From NCBI GenBank assembly GCA_029204225.1, contig CM055099.1, positions 40,021,192-40,085,191 of the forward strand: a stretch of 64,000 nt of DNA, given 5' to 3'. The translations under genes were made by a program, and so were the position numbers. Each line of letters starts with the position of its first letter. Positions within the stretch are counted from its first letter, which is position 1. Source of the stretch: Diphasiastrum complanatum (Eukaryota; Streptophyta; Lycopodiopsida; Lycopodiales; Lycopodiaceae). The notes below the pieces were generated by a model. That model saw nothing but the letters and a program-made list of their open reading frames with translations, was not told the DNA's origin and made no database searches. Below are positions 1 through 13,577 of this stretch, one piece after another.

Positions 1-280
1 AGGCCGCTTAAAATGTTTTGATCTGGCACATAGCTGAGGGTCATATCCCGAGACGCCAGCGGTGTGCCGTCGGGACCATTCGGTCTAGGAACTGGTTGTC
101 TTCATATCTGTCGCAGCTTGTGGTCCTGAGTGTTCCTTGCATGAACGTGAATGAGTTAAGCTCTTGGGGAACGGGCTCTAACCTGTCGGCTGAGTTGGAT
201 GGCTTGCTTGGGTGGAAGTTACCTGTTTATGGCTGTCCAGTCGGGCGTGGCGCCAGGTTGGCTTCCAGCGCTCATGAAGA

Positions 281-515
281 AGCTTTCAGTTGGTTAAGTC
301 TGATGTAAGTCAGACCGCTTGCTTGGAATGGATGTTACTAGTTTGCAACGAAGCTTCGAGTTGGTTAAGTTTGATGTATGTCGGGCGGCTTGCTTGGAGG
401 GAAGTCACCCACATCGGGACCCTCGATCTGGCATGGCGCCAGGTTGGATCTCAATGGTGGTTTTCGAACTTCAAGTTGGTTAAGTCTGATCGTTGTTGGC
501 GAGTTGGCTGCTTGT
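281..515. repeat. Three degenerate direct repeats
   Basis: A unit containing AGTTGGTTAAG followed by a TGATGTAAGTC-like stretch and CGCTTGCTTGGA recurs at about 281, 352 and 469 with imperfect identity and unequal spacing (about 71 and 117 bp). Short ORFs across it in several frames have no recognisable domain. The rest of 1-1020 holds no gene I can support. The stretch may be the decayed end of a repeat. Confidence 0.45.
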
Positions 516-1023
516 ATGTCAAGTGAGTCTGGACGGCAAGAGTTGAAGGCTGGGAAGCTAAGTCGTGGTTCCTGGCTCCCTTTGGGATGCCTACGCTACA
601 GTAATGGAAGAAGGTATATGACCACAAACCACAAAAGAACAAACTTGAAAGAGTTGAACAAAGCCATGAAATAATAACACAAATGTTCGTAAGCCAACTA
701 ACAATAACAAGACAAGGGGCTTGAGAGAAGGAATTGTGATCATGCATCAAGTCATCATCAAGCACAAAGTCTTTCACAAAGAAACAAAGAAGGGAAGATC
801 TCTTAAGTCCTTCACAAACAAGAGAATATTTCTTTCAAAAGCTTGGATGTAGCTATAGTGTCAATGGTGGATTAAGTAGGCATGAAAATAGCTAAAGCTA
901 GAGCCACACAAGATTAATCACCCACTTGCCCAAGTTCTAAAGAAGTTGCCATTTAGCCATGGCTAGGCTATAAGCTAATGCAAGATCATGGTAGGATTGG
1001 AGGCTTTACCTTATCCCTCTTGA

Positions 1024-2513
<1,490 letters not shown>

Positions 2514-2747
2514 CCATTTTTGCTACCTTCTCTGTGTGTAGAGCGACTTGTGTTATTCTCTTGAGCTGCATTTGTGTAGTTTCAAAACAGCTTACAGCCC
2601 CATCTTGAATGCTGCACTAATTTTCTGCCATCGAGTATTGTGCTATTGGAATTTCTATTTCCTCAAAAAATATATGGTTGTTGAATTTAGCACGTGAATT
2701 TATTCCTTCACCATAGCTCTTATTATGGAGGACCTGTATGGATGTTG

Positions 2748-3187
2748 TGTTGGAACGCTGAGTTATCTCTGTAATATCACTGCCACCAATCCACTAGCCC
2801 AAGCCTTTATTAGTAGTTGATCAAGTGTAGATTCAAGACTGTAATCACTACTATATTATGCCACTAGAGTTGCTTAGAAGAGTTTCTTGCTGTTCAAATA
2901 GCTCCATGTATGCAGGTGTCACACATTGTCCAAGCATTGCACATGTGCATGTTATCCATCTTCATAATTGTCTTAAGGTCCATCAACCAACATATTTATT
3001 CAAACTAGGGTCAGTTCAAGAATGATCACCATAGATATAGTTAGGTTATCAATGGAAGAGTCAAACTATTTTAGACCATTAGATCCATTAATAGCTGTAC
3101 AGTACCTACTAATTACAGTTAACATCTTAAGGTCAAACCGTTGGTCAGCTGTCACATACATTAGGTACCTACATGGTATAAGAGCAG
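2748..3187 (+). mobile_element. Decayed Copia-type LTR with primer-binding site
   Basis: The stretch begins TGTTGGAAC and ends TACA at 3173, immediately followed by TGGTATAAGAGCAG, one base different from the usual initiator-Met primer-binding site TGGTATCAGAGC. This is the normal LTR/PBS junction of plant Copia elements. No partner LTR or coding region is recognised downstream, so it is probably a truncated element about 0.8 kb to the 3' side of the DIM1 stop. The region 2514-2747 is the probable 3' UTR and flank of DIM1. Confidence 0.45.
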
Positions 3188-3601
3188 TAGATCCTGCCTG
3201 ATTGAATGCTGAAATTTCAGCAAGACGTAGGCTGTATGTTTAAAATTTTTCTGCTTTTCCTTGAAATTGTTTTAGGGAAACTATAAAAATTATTAGCTAA
3301 AGTTGCTATAGATCTTATGACGAGCGTTACATTTCATAGTGTTATTTCTCATTTCATAGCTTATGTGATGTTTTCCCCTTCAAGCATTAAAATTGCCAAG
3401 TGGCACCATTATGGATGGCCTAATGTCACATACTCTTGTACATAGTTAGATACCATTGTGAAGATGATCTAAATCCATTCACGTGCTTAGAGGGATCGAA
3501 TTGAGCCCCAAAATCAAGGTCTTAAATTATAGGCTAATTTTGAGAGATTTTGGTGACACAATGCATGAGGCACACCTAATCCAACCACCAAGTGTGTGTG
3601 A

Positions 3602-4800
3602 TGTGAAAAATTCAACTAGTTTAGTTGATCTATTTTGGCAATTTTGAGGCCAACATGAGATTTCAAGTTAGAGATAGATTTATATTTGTCAATAAAGGCC
3701 TAAACAATGTTTGTACTATTTTTGGCAAGTAGATAAATGGATGAGATCAGATTTGGACCTATTCTAATTGGCTAGATTTCATACATTGCATTTAGGCTAG
3801 GATTTCTAAGTTTTTTGATGAAGTACCAAGAATTTACCATTTAGGACAAGTTTAGGGCAATTGGCTAAATGACATTTTAGCAGCTATAAAAAGCAGTACC
3901 AGCGTGGAGAAAGTACCATAGTGGTTGTGTCATCAAATGTATGCTCTTGGATCTAGTAAGAGGAATGAGTTTGTTACTCATATTGTAAAAGATCATGTTT
4001 TTACATGTTGTGAGGAAATTTGTAAACTTCTCTTTAGATTAAGTGAATCATCCCCGAAGGACACTTACATCCTTGAGCAAGTATGTAGCCTCAAAAAGAT
4101 CAAGATAGTTTTTGATTTCAAGATTAGATCTATCATGCAAAAAGTTACTAGTCAAGCTAGTATGCAAAATCTTGGTAATCAACACTTTTGCCTATCTTGT
4201 GATCTTGATCTTTGTGATCATCATGAGGCATGTCATGTGGCTCGAGCTAGGTTAGGCTTGTTACATTTTCATGATGAGGTTGGATGTGTGACACTTCCCT
4301 ATGTGTTGGCATGAGAGCTAGTGACCAATCAAAAGCTAAAATCCACCAAATTGGTCCAATCAAGTTTGAGGGTATGTCACTAAGCCAATCATATTTAGAG
4401 GAGGAAAAAAAGGGGTCCAATCGTGTTTCACTCCCCTTGATCTCTAGTTGCGACTTCTATGTATTAGATCAATTCTATGTAAGTTTTTTGGAGTTAATGA
4501 GATTTTTTACATTTTGAGTCAAATTGGCTTTCTCTCTCTACTCGAGTTCTGGTTGTTGGTTTCTTTCTCTACCCAAGAGCAAGCCTATTTTGTACTTAGT
4601 TTTTTCATCTACAAGTCTTCACACTTGTGAATGTACTTTTATGTTTGATATATGTATGTTACAAAGTGCTCTTACCGTAGATTTGTGAGATAGATCTTGG
4701 ATTTCAATCTATGCTTGATCTTTGTGCAATCACCAAGTCTTAGCAGATTATAATCACACTTTTGGGCACTCCCACATGTGAAAAATTCAACAAATTTCCC
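3602..4800 (+). mobile_element. Relic of a TGTGAAAA-family LTR element
   Basis: It starts TGTGAAAAATTCAACTAG, has a TATAAAAAG box near 3885 in the same context as the TATA box of the intact Copia LTR at 23.4 kb, then runs into the coding segment at 3925-4314. It closes with LTR-like sequence (4560-4790) homologous to 17,100-17,310, including TTGGATTTCAATC and the closing CCCACATGTGAA. The order LTR, internal segment, LTR end implies large internal deletions. The flanks 3188-3601 show nothing recognisable. Confidence 0.55.
3925..4314 (+). pseudogene. Open retroelement segment shared with 16.2 kb
   Basis: This 129-codon open frame is closely similar in DNA and translation to 16,165-16,490. Shared blocks include YALGSSK, HVFTCCE, DTYILE and SLKKIKIVFDFKIRSIM. 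The length difference after GSSK is a multiple of three here, whereas the 16-kb copy has a one-base frameshift. It has no ATG near its left end and carries several Cys and His residues, without a classic zinc-knuckle spacing. It sits just upstream of LTR-like sequence in both copies, so it is probably part of an element's 3' internal region. Its function is unknown. Confidence 0.4.
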
Positions 4801-4879
4801 GTTGTTCGAATCCTGAGTAAAAATACAAACTATGGAATTCTGTTCCAATTTGGTAGGCCTATATAGTGACTGTGACAAG

Positions 4880-5312
4880 AAGAGTTGGGAGTGAAATTAA
4901 AATTAAAATAATCTTCCTTAATTCAACTACACACTTCTGAAAATTTATTATCTTCATAAACTTCCAATGCTTATCCCTTGGCAAGAGCCTTCATGAAAAA
5001 ATCTGCAATTTAATTTTCTATTGGACAATAACTTAGCTCAATATCCTTATCATGAACATTTTTCATGACAAAGTAAATTGAATTTGTATATGCTTTGTTC
5101 TAGAATGATATCTAGGATTGAAAGATAGATTTATTTTGCTTAAATTGTCACAAAATATAGCAGTAGGTTAAGGTTGAAAAATATCCAAGTCATTGAGTAG
5201 AAGTTTAATCCAAATTGCCTCCTTAGTGCCTTGTGTGGCAGCCACGTATTTGGCTTCTATTGAAGAGAGTGTGATGGACTTTTCCTTCTGGCTATTCCAA
5301 GAGATCAATCCT
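4880..5312 (-). pseudogene. Copia RNase H fragment
   Basis: The minus strand from about 5312 encodes a GLISWNSQKEK segment, then TLSSIEAKYVAA, corresponding to the SW...KQ and LSS.EAEY motifs of Copia RNase H, followed by a weakly preserved FCDNLS and HSRTKHI region. Stops and frameshifts interrupt the reading before the C-terminus. It abuts the LINE relic on its right. It is a dead fragment. Confidence 0.6.
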
Positions 5313-5314
5313 CC

Positions 5315-6056
5315 GGATAAGATAAAGTAGTAGTTGGAAGGTTATTTGGAATGGAAACACGCAATAAAGAGATTAGATACTGATTTTCAAAGAGGAGCAT
5401 AACAATGAAAAAACAGATGGATATCTTCATCAAATGTTTTGCATGTTTAGTACAGACATGCGATGCATCACCTCGATAACAAGCACGCACAAGAAGAGAA
5501 TGTTGGATGATCCTAAGAGAGAAGGAGAAGTTCGGTTCTTTGGTAGCGGAAAAGACTGATGAGTAAGAAATTTTGGCCGATTTTTCAAAAGCCTTGAAGA
5601 GCCACTTTGGGTCACACTTAGAAGGAAGTGAGGTAGATAGAGGGCCAAGATCTTAGTAGGTGAAAGCGAAAGAGAGGAAGTCGATTCTCTAGTGGCGAGG
5701 CCAATATCAGATTTTAGACGGGAGAAGCTAAGAGAGTAAATGGAATCCATAATGTTAGACCAAGTGACAAGACCTTTACGGCTAAGACTACGATAGAGCC
5801 TTCCTTCGATCATGGCCAACGGCTTAGAGTTTAAGCTAATGGCTTTAGAGAACCAAAGAGACTCCAAGGGGGAGATGCAATTACCTCCTGCCCAGAAAGT
5901 GAGCTCATGCATAGAAAGCAGGACATTGGAGATGAATCTAAACAAAGGAGGAAGGGATGTGGAAAGAGGGCAATGGGAGCGAGTAAAATCGAGTAAGTAA
6001 GAATGAGAAGAAAAATCTTCCGTCATAGGAAGAGAAGGGAGAATAGTCGTCATCAT
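5315..6056 (-). pseudogene. LINE C-terminal region
   Basis: A minus-strand reading of about 209 codons continues the LINE below its reverse transcriptase. It ends in a Cys/His-containing tail (RACYRGDASHVCTKHAKH) resembling the C-terminal Cys/His region of plant L1-like elements, but shifted in frame. Motif support is weak on its own; the assignment rests on position and orientation relative to the domains at 6.2-7.6 kb. Confidence 0.45.
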
Positions 6057-6108
6057 AAGGGCCCAAGGCTGGGGGCAGGCAAAGTTGCAGTGGATTTATC
6101 TGAAGAGG

Positions 6109-6129
6109 GGAGAGAGAGAGAGAGAGAGA
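6109..6129. repeat. (AG)n microsatellite, short
   Basis: A run of about ten AG units lies inside the LINE relic. It is one of six GA/CT arrays in the window. Confidence 0.85.
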
Positions 6130-6206
6130 ATGGGAGCAAGAGTTGGAAGATCAATCGGTGCATGATGTGCCATCTTATTTTAAAGATTATATGATCTAAC
6201 TATCAA

Positions 6207-6251
6207 TCAATCTCCACAAGACACAAGAGAGAAGAGGCTGGGCGCCCAACT

Positions 6252-6304
<53 letters not shown>

Positions 6305-7610
6305 TGCAAATATCCCAATTCAGGAGGCTAGGACCATTGTTCCAAAGAAATTTTCTGAAAATCTTAGCAATGGATAGTGAGTATGAAGGGGGAAGAAACC
6401 AAAGGAAAAGAAAGTGGGCGAAGTAGGAGGAGATAATATGTTTGAGAACGATGAGCCTAGTAGAAAAGGAGAGGTCCGACGAGCTCCAATTCAAAATTTT
6501 GGAGCTCATTCTCTCCATAATCCAATTAAAGCGGTCCTTGTTAGAAAGAGAAGCACCAAGCCAAGTAATGAATAACAGTGCCATGAGGAAGGACGTTGAA
6601 ACCAAGAAGATGACACCAATCAGGTGGAGACTCATGTGAGAGAACAATAACATCAGATTTTTGGTAATTGATCAAGGAGTCAGAAAAATGACAAAAGCGA
6701 GATAATTCAAGAAGGAGAAGAGATGCAGATTGATTATGGAGCTCAATAATGCACGCAAGGTCATCAACGAAGAGTTGAGGACCAAGAGGAACATCACGAA
6801 AGATAAAGGGGCGAAAGGAAGGAACAGAGTTAAGCTTATGGATTTGGAAAATAAGGGGTTCAGTGCAATGACAAAGAGAAAGGGAAAAAGGAGACAGCCT
6901 TGTCTGATGCCACAATGAACAGGGAAGGAGGGGGAAAGAATACATTGAAAAAGAATAGAAGAAGAAGCAGAAGCAAAGAGGGCTTGAATAAGCTTGGTAA
7001 TGTATCCAGGTAAATCAGAAGAGGAGCAGCAAGCAAGAAGATAATTCCAATTCATTCTATCAAAAGCTTTGTCAAAATCAATCTTAAGCACAAGAGCTTG
7101 ACAGTTAAACCAAAGGGAGGAGGCAATGGCAGACCAAACATTAAAGATATTATCGAAAAGAGATCTACCTTTGATAAACCAAGATTGGCTTTCAGAGAGG
7201 TGAGAGGGGCAGAGAGGGGCAATCCTCCTAGCAATGGCTTTTGCAACAATCTTATAAGAGGTGTTGAGCATCGTAAGAGGGTGATAGTCAAAAATCGAAG
7301 AGGGTGACACACCTTTAGGGATAAGTTTAATAAGTCCCTGAGAGAAGGAGGGGGGGGAAGGTTCCCATTGACATTGCATTGTTAATGGCAAGGAGGAGAG
7401 AAGGACCGACTATTCCCCAGTGAGCTAGGAAAAAATCCGGAGTGACACCATCAGGACCAAAAGTTTTGTCCCTGTTAAGAGATTTGAGGGCAAGGTGCAA
7501 CTCTTCTAAAGAGAGGGGTGGAGAAATCGAAATCGAGTCAACCGAAGAGAGAGGAGAAGAAAAAGAGCAATAAGTGGGGATATAAAGTCCTCAATCCAAT
7601 GATCCTATTC
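6207..7610 (-). pseudogene. LINE (L1-like) reverse transcriptase
   Basis: Read on the minus strand from about 7600, the fragments give the ordered motifs of a plant non-LTR reverse transcriptase. These are a KTFGPDGVTPDFF block (about 7470), LIPKG, the FDYHPLTMLNTSYKI block, SWFIKGRS, LKIDFDKAFDRMNW (palm motif A), GIRQGCLLFPFLF, LFVDDLAC (catalytic motif C, FADD-type with V for A), and a thumb region with the ILNW, LSFSTR and FLWNNG blocks. Frameshifts between 6541 and 6945 and a GA array at 6254 break it. Such a protein would copy LINE RNA at a nicked target; this copy cannot. The endonuclease of what is probably the same element is at 12.6-13.3 kb. Confidence 0.82.
6254..6302. repeat. (GA)n microsatellite inside LINE
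   Basis: About 24 GA units lie within the thumb region of the LINE. On the minus strand they would encode a Leu-Ser run, which shows the array grew after the element died. Confidence 0.9.
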
Positions 7611-7616
7611 TAAGCA

Positions 7617-8092
7617 TGCCAATCACAAGCAATACAAGGGAACCAGATGGTGGACAAATCAACCCAACCAAACTTAGATCGAACGGATCTAGCCCCCAAG
7701 CTATGGATCTATCACAAAGAGGAGTATGGCATCACACCAGCAGCATCCTACTACCACCGGTCATGCTATCAAGCATACACTAGTGAGAGCCCAATAGGTA
7801 TACTTATACCCTCCAAGGCCCATGCACCACTAGTAGTGCACTGTGACACCTCACTGGACACCTCTGCAGCCTAGCTGGGCCACGTCATTCGGTTCCCTAA
7901 TGACTCACTGATAGACCCATACCAATCCACCATCAAGTGTTTAGGCCTACAACCATTAATTATGACCATGTACACATAAGGGCCCCAATTCCCTTATAGT
8001 CACAATTAACTTACGGGTTGTTGGTCTACCGGTCCCTAGCGTGGACACGCTACCCGAGACCAGTCATGGGCATGACATTCTTCCCCCCTTAT
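7617..8092 (-). mobile_element. Chromovirus 3' polypurine tract and LTR
   Basis: On the minus strand the chromodomain ORF is followed by AATAAGGGGGGAAGAA (8092-8078), a good polypurine tract, and then by TGTCATGCCCATGACTGG starting at 8077, the expected TG start of a 3' LTR. The LTR runs about 460 bp; its end near 7617 is a guess because no partner LTR or target duplication was found. Confidence 0.5.
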
Positions 8093-8105
8093 TCAAGTTC
8101 TGTCC

Positions 8106-8770
8106 TCAGAACTTAAAACTGGGAAAGTTCTTCCTTAAGATTCCTTCCTGTTTCCATGAATCATCATCGTCTGTACATCCCTTCCATCGAACCAAATGCT
8201 CAGTAACTATATGATTTCTCAATCGTTTAGTTCTTGTATCCAAGATCATTCCGGGTTCAAGCAGAGACACACCCGATGATTCATCCAACAGGTCCAATCG
8301 ATCTCCAGATCCAAGATGCTCTCTTTCACGTAGACTCTTCCAGAGACGGCTTACGTGAAATACGGGATGCACTTGCGATCCTTCCGGGAGTTCCAATTGG
8401 TAAGCTAAGGATTCGATCTTTTTCAAGATTTGGAATGGTCCTCTATATCTAGGGGACGATTAGTAATACTAGCCAGTACACATTACACTTGAATTCATTG
8501 AGATTCTCAAAAAATACCCAACCCCCCACTTGGAAGTCTTGTGGTGATCTTTTGCAGGCTTGCATAATGTAGGTCCCCATCCTGGGTACACTAGACATTC
8601 TCACGTGCAATCCGTAGCATTTCTTGCATATCATGTAGAAAATCCGCTACTTTCTGAACTTTGAACGCCCGAGTCTCTATCACAATGGGTGAAATAGGTT
8701 TAAAACTATATGTAAGTCGATTTGGTAAGGTGATCAGTCGTGCCAAAATTCCATTAACCTGTTTATTCAT
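8106..8770 (-). pseudogene. Ty3/Gypsy chromovirus integrase end and chromodomain
   Basis: From 8426 down, the minus strand reads 106 codons with LAYQLELPEGSQVHPVFHVS, the standard linker of plant Gypsy integrases. A chromodomain-like tail follows (HIVTEHLVRWKG, then DDSWKQEG and a final NFPSF). Upstream to about 8770 a frameshifted reading keeps the integrase C-terminal helical part (VADFLHDMQEMLRIA). Chromodomains of these elements steer integration to particular chromatin. No reverse transcriptase or gag is found upstream, so only the 3' end survives. It lies between the two halves of the LINE and may have inserted into it. Confidence 0.72.
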
Positions 8771-11700
8771 CCGGGGTATGAATACTATCCTCTTCTATGG
8801 ATTAGGTATTTCCTAGAATCTGAGTTATGATTCACCAATCTCAACTCTCCAGATTCTAGAGACCATACCCTATTATAAGAGTGCATCACAATTCATAAAT
8901 GACACATGAGTTGTTCCAAAAAGTCCCTCCCCATCTGAAAAGTTTCAGACTTTTCCAATTCACACACGGTGTCTATAAAAGGATTGGAATTCCAAGAACG
9001 CCCTTACTTTAGACATGGCTCAACTGTCATTCCAAAGTTAGGGTCCCAATCTAGAATACGTCTAGATTTTCCTCTTAAGTTCTAATCTAGAATAACTTAA
9101 GATTTACTGGAACCTCATTACGTGCAGTTCTAATTTTTGGCAAACAACTATCCAACTCTCTTGAGTCTTCCGGGATAGCATTCCATCAATTCCAAACGGG
9201 AAAAGATAAGGCCAAAAAGTTCTCGTGTATTCTATGCACACACATCTTCAAAATGACTCATAGACGTTGTGACTTATAAGCAATACATCTTAACAACAAT
9301 ATCCATAAGTAAGATTATATTGTTGATTTTCCACAACTAACTCAGAAGTAACGCTTCTGACTCGGTTAGCTGTATCAGATTTAGAAAATGTTTAAATGTC
9401 TTGGTGTGGTACCAAAACACCACATTTAATCTGATTCTAAATCAATTCTAGGTCAATAAGCAAATTCTTAATGAGAAATTACTATAACCCAACGAGAAAT
9501 TGTCTCAAACACAATTCTCATCAATATGCCTATGTACCAACAACTAGTTTATGCATGCAAATAAACTTAGTTCACGGAATACTTTGTAAATCCACAGGAT
9601 TAGAAGTTTGTACAAAAGGTTTTTAATGATTCCACAAAGATTCACTACATAGCATATCTCTACAGATATCTCTAGATCTGTACCCAACACTTTCATAACC
9701 GAGAATCTTGTAACTTGGTTATCCTCTAAGAGAGAATATTTCTCAAAGAGTGCTATTTCACATCCAAAATCTCAACCGGAGATTATTTTAAAAGAATATA
9801 TTGTTAGCATGTGTTTCTTCCCTTTCATCAACCCACGGATCTCAGCTTATACTAAGATCAAGTTGACTATTTCCAGCAAGGAACAGGTTTCAACAAACCC
9901 TCATTTTGCAATAGAATTACCAAGTTTTGACACAAATCAATTGGACTTGTTATCAGCCACTTTTCTACCGCAAGAGTACTTTCTAAATTTTCCCCTCTTT
10001 AATCTTTAAACCAGATATCCACTATAATCCATAACGGATTTCTGTAATATCCAAAACATCCTATCGTTTCTGATTCCTAAAAGAGGTCCATCATCCATAA
10101 CAGATTCTCCCTGGATTCTCTAACAAATGCTTCTCCTTGATAACCCTCTTCTCTTCCTACTTCTCTCCCTTTTTAGCAGGAAACGCCTCGTATTTTCAAG
10201 GGGTGCTTTGGGATAAGTTTCAAAGAAAAGATCCGAGAAAATCTTGAAAGCCAAAAAAGCGTTGCATCATTATAAGCAAATACCAATAATGGCCGAACAC
10301 AATGACTTAACCAAAGATCTTCTTCGTTACCAACATTGAGAATTGACTCGTAAATCAGAAAAAGGAGTTCTTAAAGATTTAAGAAAAGAAAACTGTTTAG
10401 AAAATAACGTCATTAACCATTTTTGTGACATCGTCCAAGGTCAACGGGTAATTAAAATTACCTTCCAAGGAATCACAAATTTTCGGGTTAATAAATGTGT
10501 TAAGAAATTCACCAATATACCTTTACAAAGAAATATCTTGTCAGGTTTCTGGTTCTGTAAATTTGAGATATCCAAAAAAAGGGGTCATGACCAATATCTC
10601 AAATTTTTGACAAAACACCCATTTTATGACTGACAGTATTTGGCATCACTAAGATTTACGGCCATACTATGGTCAACTGATCCAGTTAGTTTCAGATCTT
10701 CATTTTGGAATTGCCTGCGTCCCATACCACAGGTTCTTCCGCCACGAAGACCCTCCACTTCCTGATCAAAGTGTCAGAAAAAAATAGTACAATTATATGA
10801 AGTTTTCGAGATTTATTTACAAATTCCAACTTCAATAAACCAATTTCCACTTGAGACATTCTTTCGCCCCTTTTCAAAATATTTACGGTCACCACAAGGT
10901 TCACAGTGACAAATTTAGAAAGGGAAAAATGAATCGGCTTTTTCTTGTTCTTAACAACAAATAGTGTTGGTACGCCCCTAGTTTCAAGCACATCAAGAAA
11001 CTTTTTCGTTCCATTTTAGTTTTTCCATCCTTGGCTTCTGGGCCATTTTAGGCCGTGTCTATTTCCATAAAAAAACGACACCTTGGTCAAAAAAAATCCA
11101 AGAACTCCTGTTCTCGGTTGCCCACAACAATTAATAAAGCGAATATAATTCGTCAATTCTGAAAAAAGCCTTACGGAATTCCTCCAAGAATTCAGCCCAA
11201 TCATAGTTCTATGGGTTGCGTCCTCCACCACGAGGCGGCCTTACCCAAAGCAAAAAATCGACGAAATTCACTTTTTTTTTATATTCTGGGACGTTGTGCA
11301 AGCTAAAGTAGCTTGGCCAACGATTTATCCAGTCATGAACAACTTTCGGGCTTTCAATCACCGGAAATATTTCCGGTTGTTAGCCCAAGCTATATATCAC
11401 AATGCCTAATTATCGAATAGATTTTGCATTGAGTTTTTTCTGTTTATTGCCTAAATGAAATTTCCACACACTATGGTCAAAAACTTTGTAACCATGTGTT
11501 TAATATTTTAGGGGGTCATCACAGTCGAGTGATGCCGGGCGAATTTTCATTTCCCACCCCTTACAAAAATTTCATTTCCACTATTTGCAAATAAAAACCG
11601 AAAAATTTTATGTTCAATTGAACTCATTACGGGTATTAATTTCCTAATAGAGCAATGTCCAAAAAAGTGTAGTTTTTTAATGGACAAAACCGTGCTTATA

Positions 11701-12049
11701 GAATGTATACCAATGATTATGCAAAATGGATCTGTGCAACAAATTTGCAAAAAAAACCACTGCACGCATCAAAATCTAATTCACACCAATTTTTAAGCCA
11801 TTGAGTTTTCACAAGTACCTTAACTGCATTCCATAAAAAACATAGTGTGGAATGACTATATATAGCCCATGGAATCACCAAAAAACAAAAAAACTAGAAA
11901 AACATTTTAAAGCTTCTAGCACCCCCACCCCACTCACAACTCACTCCCAAATGAAACTCCTAGTTAACTTAGAGTCTCACCTACGCCGCCCCCCCCACCC
12001 CCCCCCCCCCTCACACAACATGCCCAACAAATCGGGTTCAAACCCAATT
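8771..12049. other. Unrecognised AT-rich stretch
   Basis: No domain of a known protein was recognised on either strand. The one weakly coding-like piece is 10,210-10,633 on the plus strand, where a frame stays open for about 140 codons except for one TGA at 10,337. It contains VIKITFQGITNFRVNK but matches no family I know. A C-rich tract lies at about 11,983-12,010. The segment may be the decayed 5' part of the chromovirus. Confidence 0.35.
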
Positions 12050-12087
12050 TCAGAACCCGATCAGCAAGGCTAGCGTGCGGGAGGAGC

Positions 12088-12193
<106 letters not shown>

Positions 12194-12299
12194 AGGTGGT
12201 GAGGAGGACTGCAAGCGTGCCATCCCTCCCTCGTTTTCCATGCAATCATTTCCAACAGGAAACCAACAGGAGGGCACACAAAATGGTGCAGGAGGAGTG

Positions 12300-12610
12300 C
12301 GATTGGGAGGCCTAAGCTGTTGTTTTTGCAGATCCAATTGTGTGTGATCAAGAATCTTGAGACTGTTGGAAGCAGCAATAAATTCATCGGCTTGTAGTAA
12401 AGGATCAGATGTACGAGCCCTATCTATGGTGATGGAAGAGAGGGTCTGTTTGAGGGAGGATTCAAGGTTGGAGGAGGAAGATTTAACAAGTCTATCATGT
12501 TGTCGGGTAAAGGACCGTGAGCAATCAATAATATTTTGGAGATCCTTAAGCGGTGAAATTTTGGCAGAAAGGACAGGAAGGGACTTGTTCCATATCAGAG
12601 AGTTGTTCAT
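12300..12610 (-). pseudogene. LINE linker between endonuclease and RT
   Basis: The minus-strand frame from 12,610 (SLIWNKSLPVLSAKISPLKD and on) follows the endonuclease after a short gap and has the helical, Ser/Leu/Lys-rich character of the linker before the reverse transcriptase in plant LINEs. It stops before the GA array, and the rest of the linker is missing. Confidence 0.45.
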
Positions 12611-12625
12611 AATATAGACCGAGTG

Positions 12626-13281
12626 TCATTTAGCGGGTTTGATAAGAAAGAGGTTGAAGTGAAAGGCAACATGGAGGTGGTCAGAAAGGGAAAAAGCAAG
12701 GAAGGAGCTGCAAGACAAACTGCTAGCCCGCTCACCTTTGTTAGGAAGGTAGAATCTATCTAGCCTAGCCGAAGAGAAAAAGAGAGGGGAACGACCATTA
12801 TTCCAGGTGTGGAGACGAGGGGAGTTACAAAGTGAGAGAGCGTCTAAACAGTTAAAGCAATCTATCAAGCAGTCCCACGCTTGTCTTTCAGCATATGTGA
12901 TGTGATTAGGGCCATCAAGAGGGTGAAAATGAATGTTGAAGTCACCAGTAATTACCGAAGGAAGGAGATTAAAAGGAGAGATGGAATTCCATAGATCTAT
13001 GCGGGAGTGTGGGGAGTTAGGCGCATAAATATTAAAGATGTTGAAGGCGAAACCACATTCTAAATAATACAGATATTTGCGCATCCTCCGGGAAGGGAAA
13101 AGTGAGAGGAGAGTTTCCAATCTCTAGAAACTAGAGTCACCAACCCACCTCGGGTACCATCGGTAGGGGTGCAGGAGTAATTAAAATCCCAAGCAAAGGA
13201 TTTAGTGAGCACGTCAAGTAGAAACCCGCTCAGTTTAGTTTCTTGGAGGCAAACCACAAGATTGGAATGATGGAGAGACAA
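12626..13281 (-). pseudogene. LINE apurinic-type endonuclease
   Basis: The minus strand encodes an exonuclease-endonuclease-phosphatase domain in two frames joined near 13,085. Visible motifs are CLQETKL with the metal-binding Glu, RGGLVTLV, FNIYAPN, GDFNIHFHPLDG, LDRFYL and the closing SDHLHV. In live LINEs this domain nicks target DNA to prime reverse transcription. The frameshift disables it. Orientation and family style match the reverse transcriptase at 6.2-7.6 kb, so both are probably parts of one element separated by about 5 kb of later insertions. Confidence 0.8.
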
Positions 13282-13577
13282 AAGATAGTTAAAAAGGAGA
13301 AAGGAGCTGCTTTAGCATTGCTTCTCATGTTTTTCTTTTCATCATTAGTACAACTCTTGGTTTTCTGAGAATTAGGATCAGAGTAAGCACTTTCTGAAAG
13401 AATGGAGGATAGTAGGATTTTCATGAAGGTCCTAATTCTGAAATCAAAATTTCTCCCGTTAGCTGTTTCTAGATAAACATCCAGAGTGTGAGAGATATTT
13501 GTGGCCAGTAGTAAGCTGGTTTCTATAACAGCATTGCCCGCTTCATTAGTAACGAGATTTGTTTCCTCATTGGTCAT
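13282..13577 (-). pseudogene. LINE segment upstream of endonuclease
   Basis: A minus-strand frame of about 115 codons runs towards the endonuclease. It is Asn/Glu/Ser-rich, has no recognised motif, and is assigned only by contiguity with the endonuclease. The following 13,578-14,050 contains nothing else I can identify. Confidence 0.3.

Noticed and set aside
18-674. Overlapping ORFs of up to 98 codons in several frames
   Set aside because: They overlie degenerate repeats, share no family features and contradict each other in frame. No start context or domain supports any of them.
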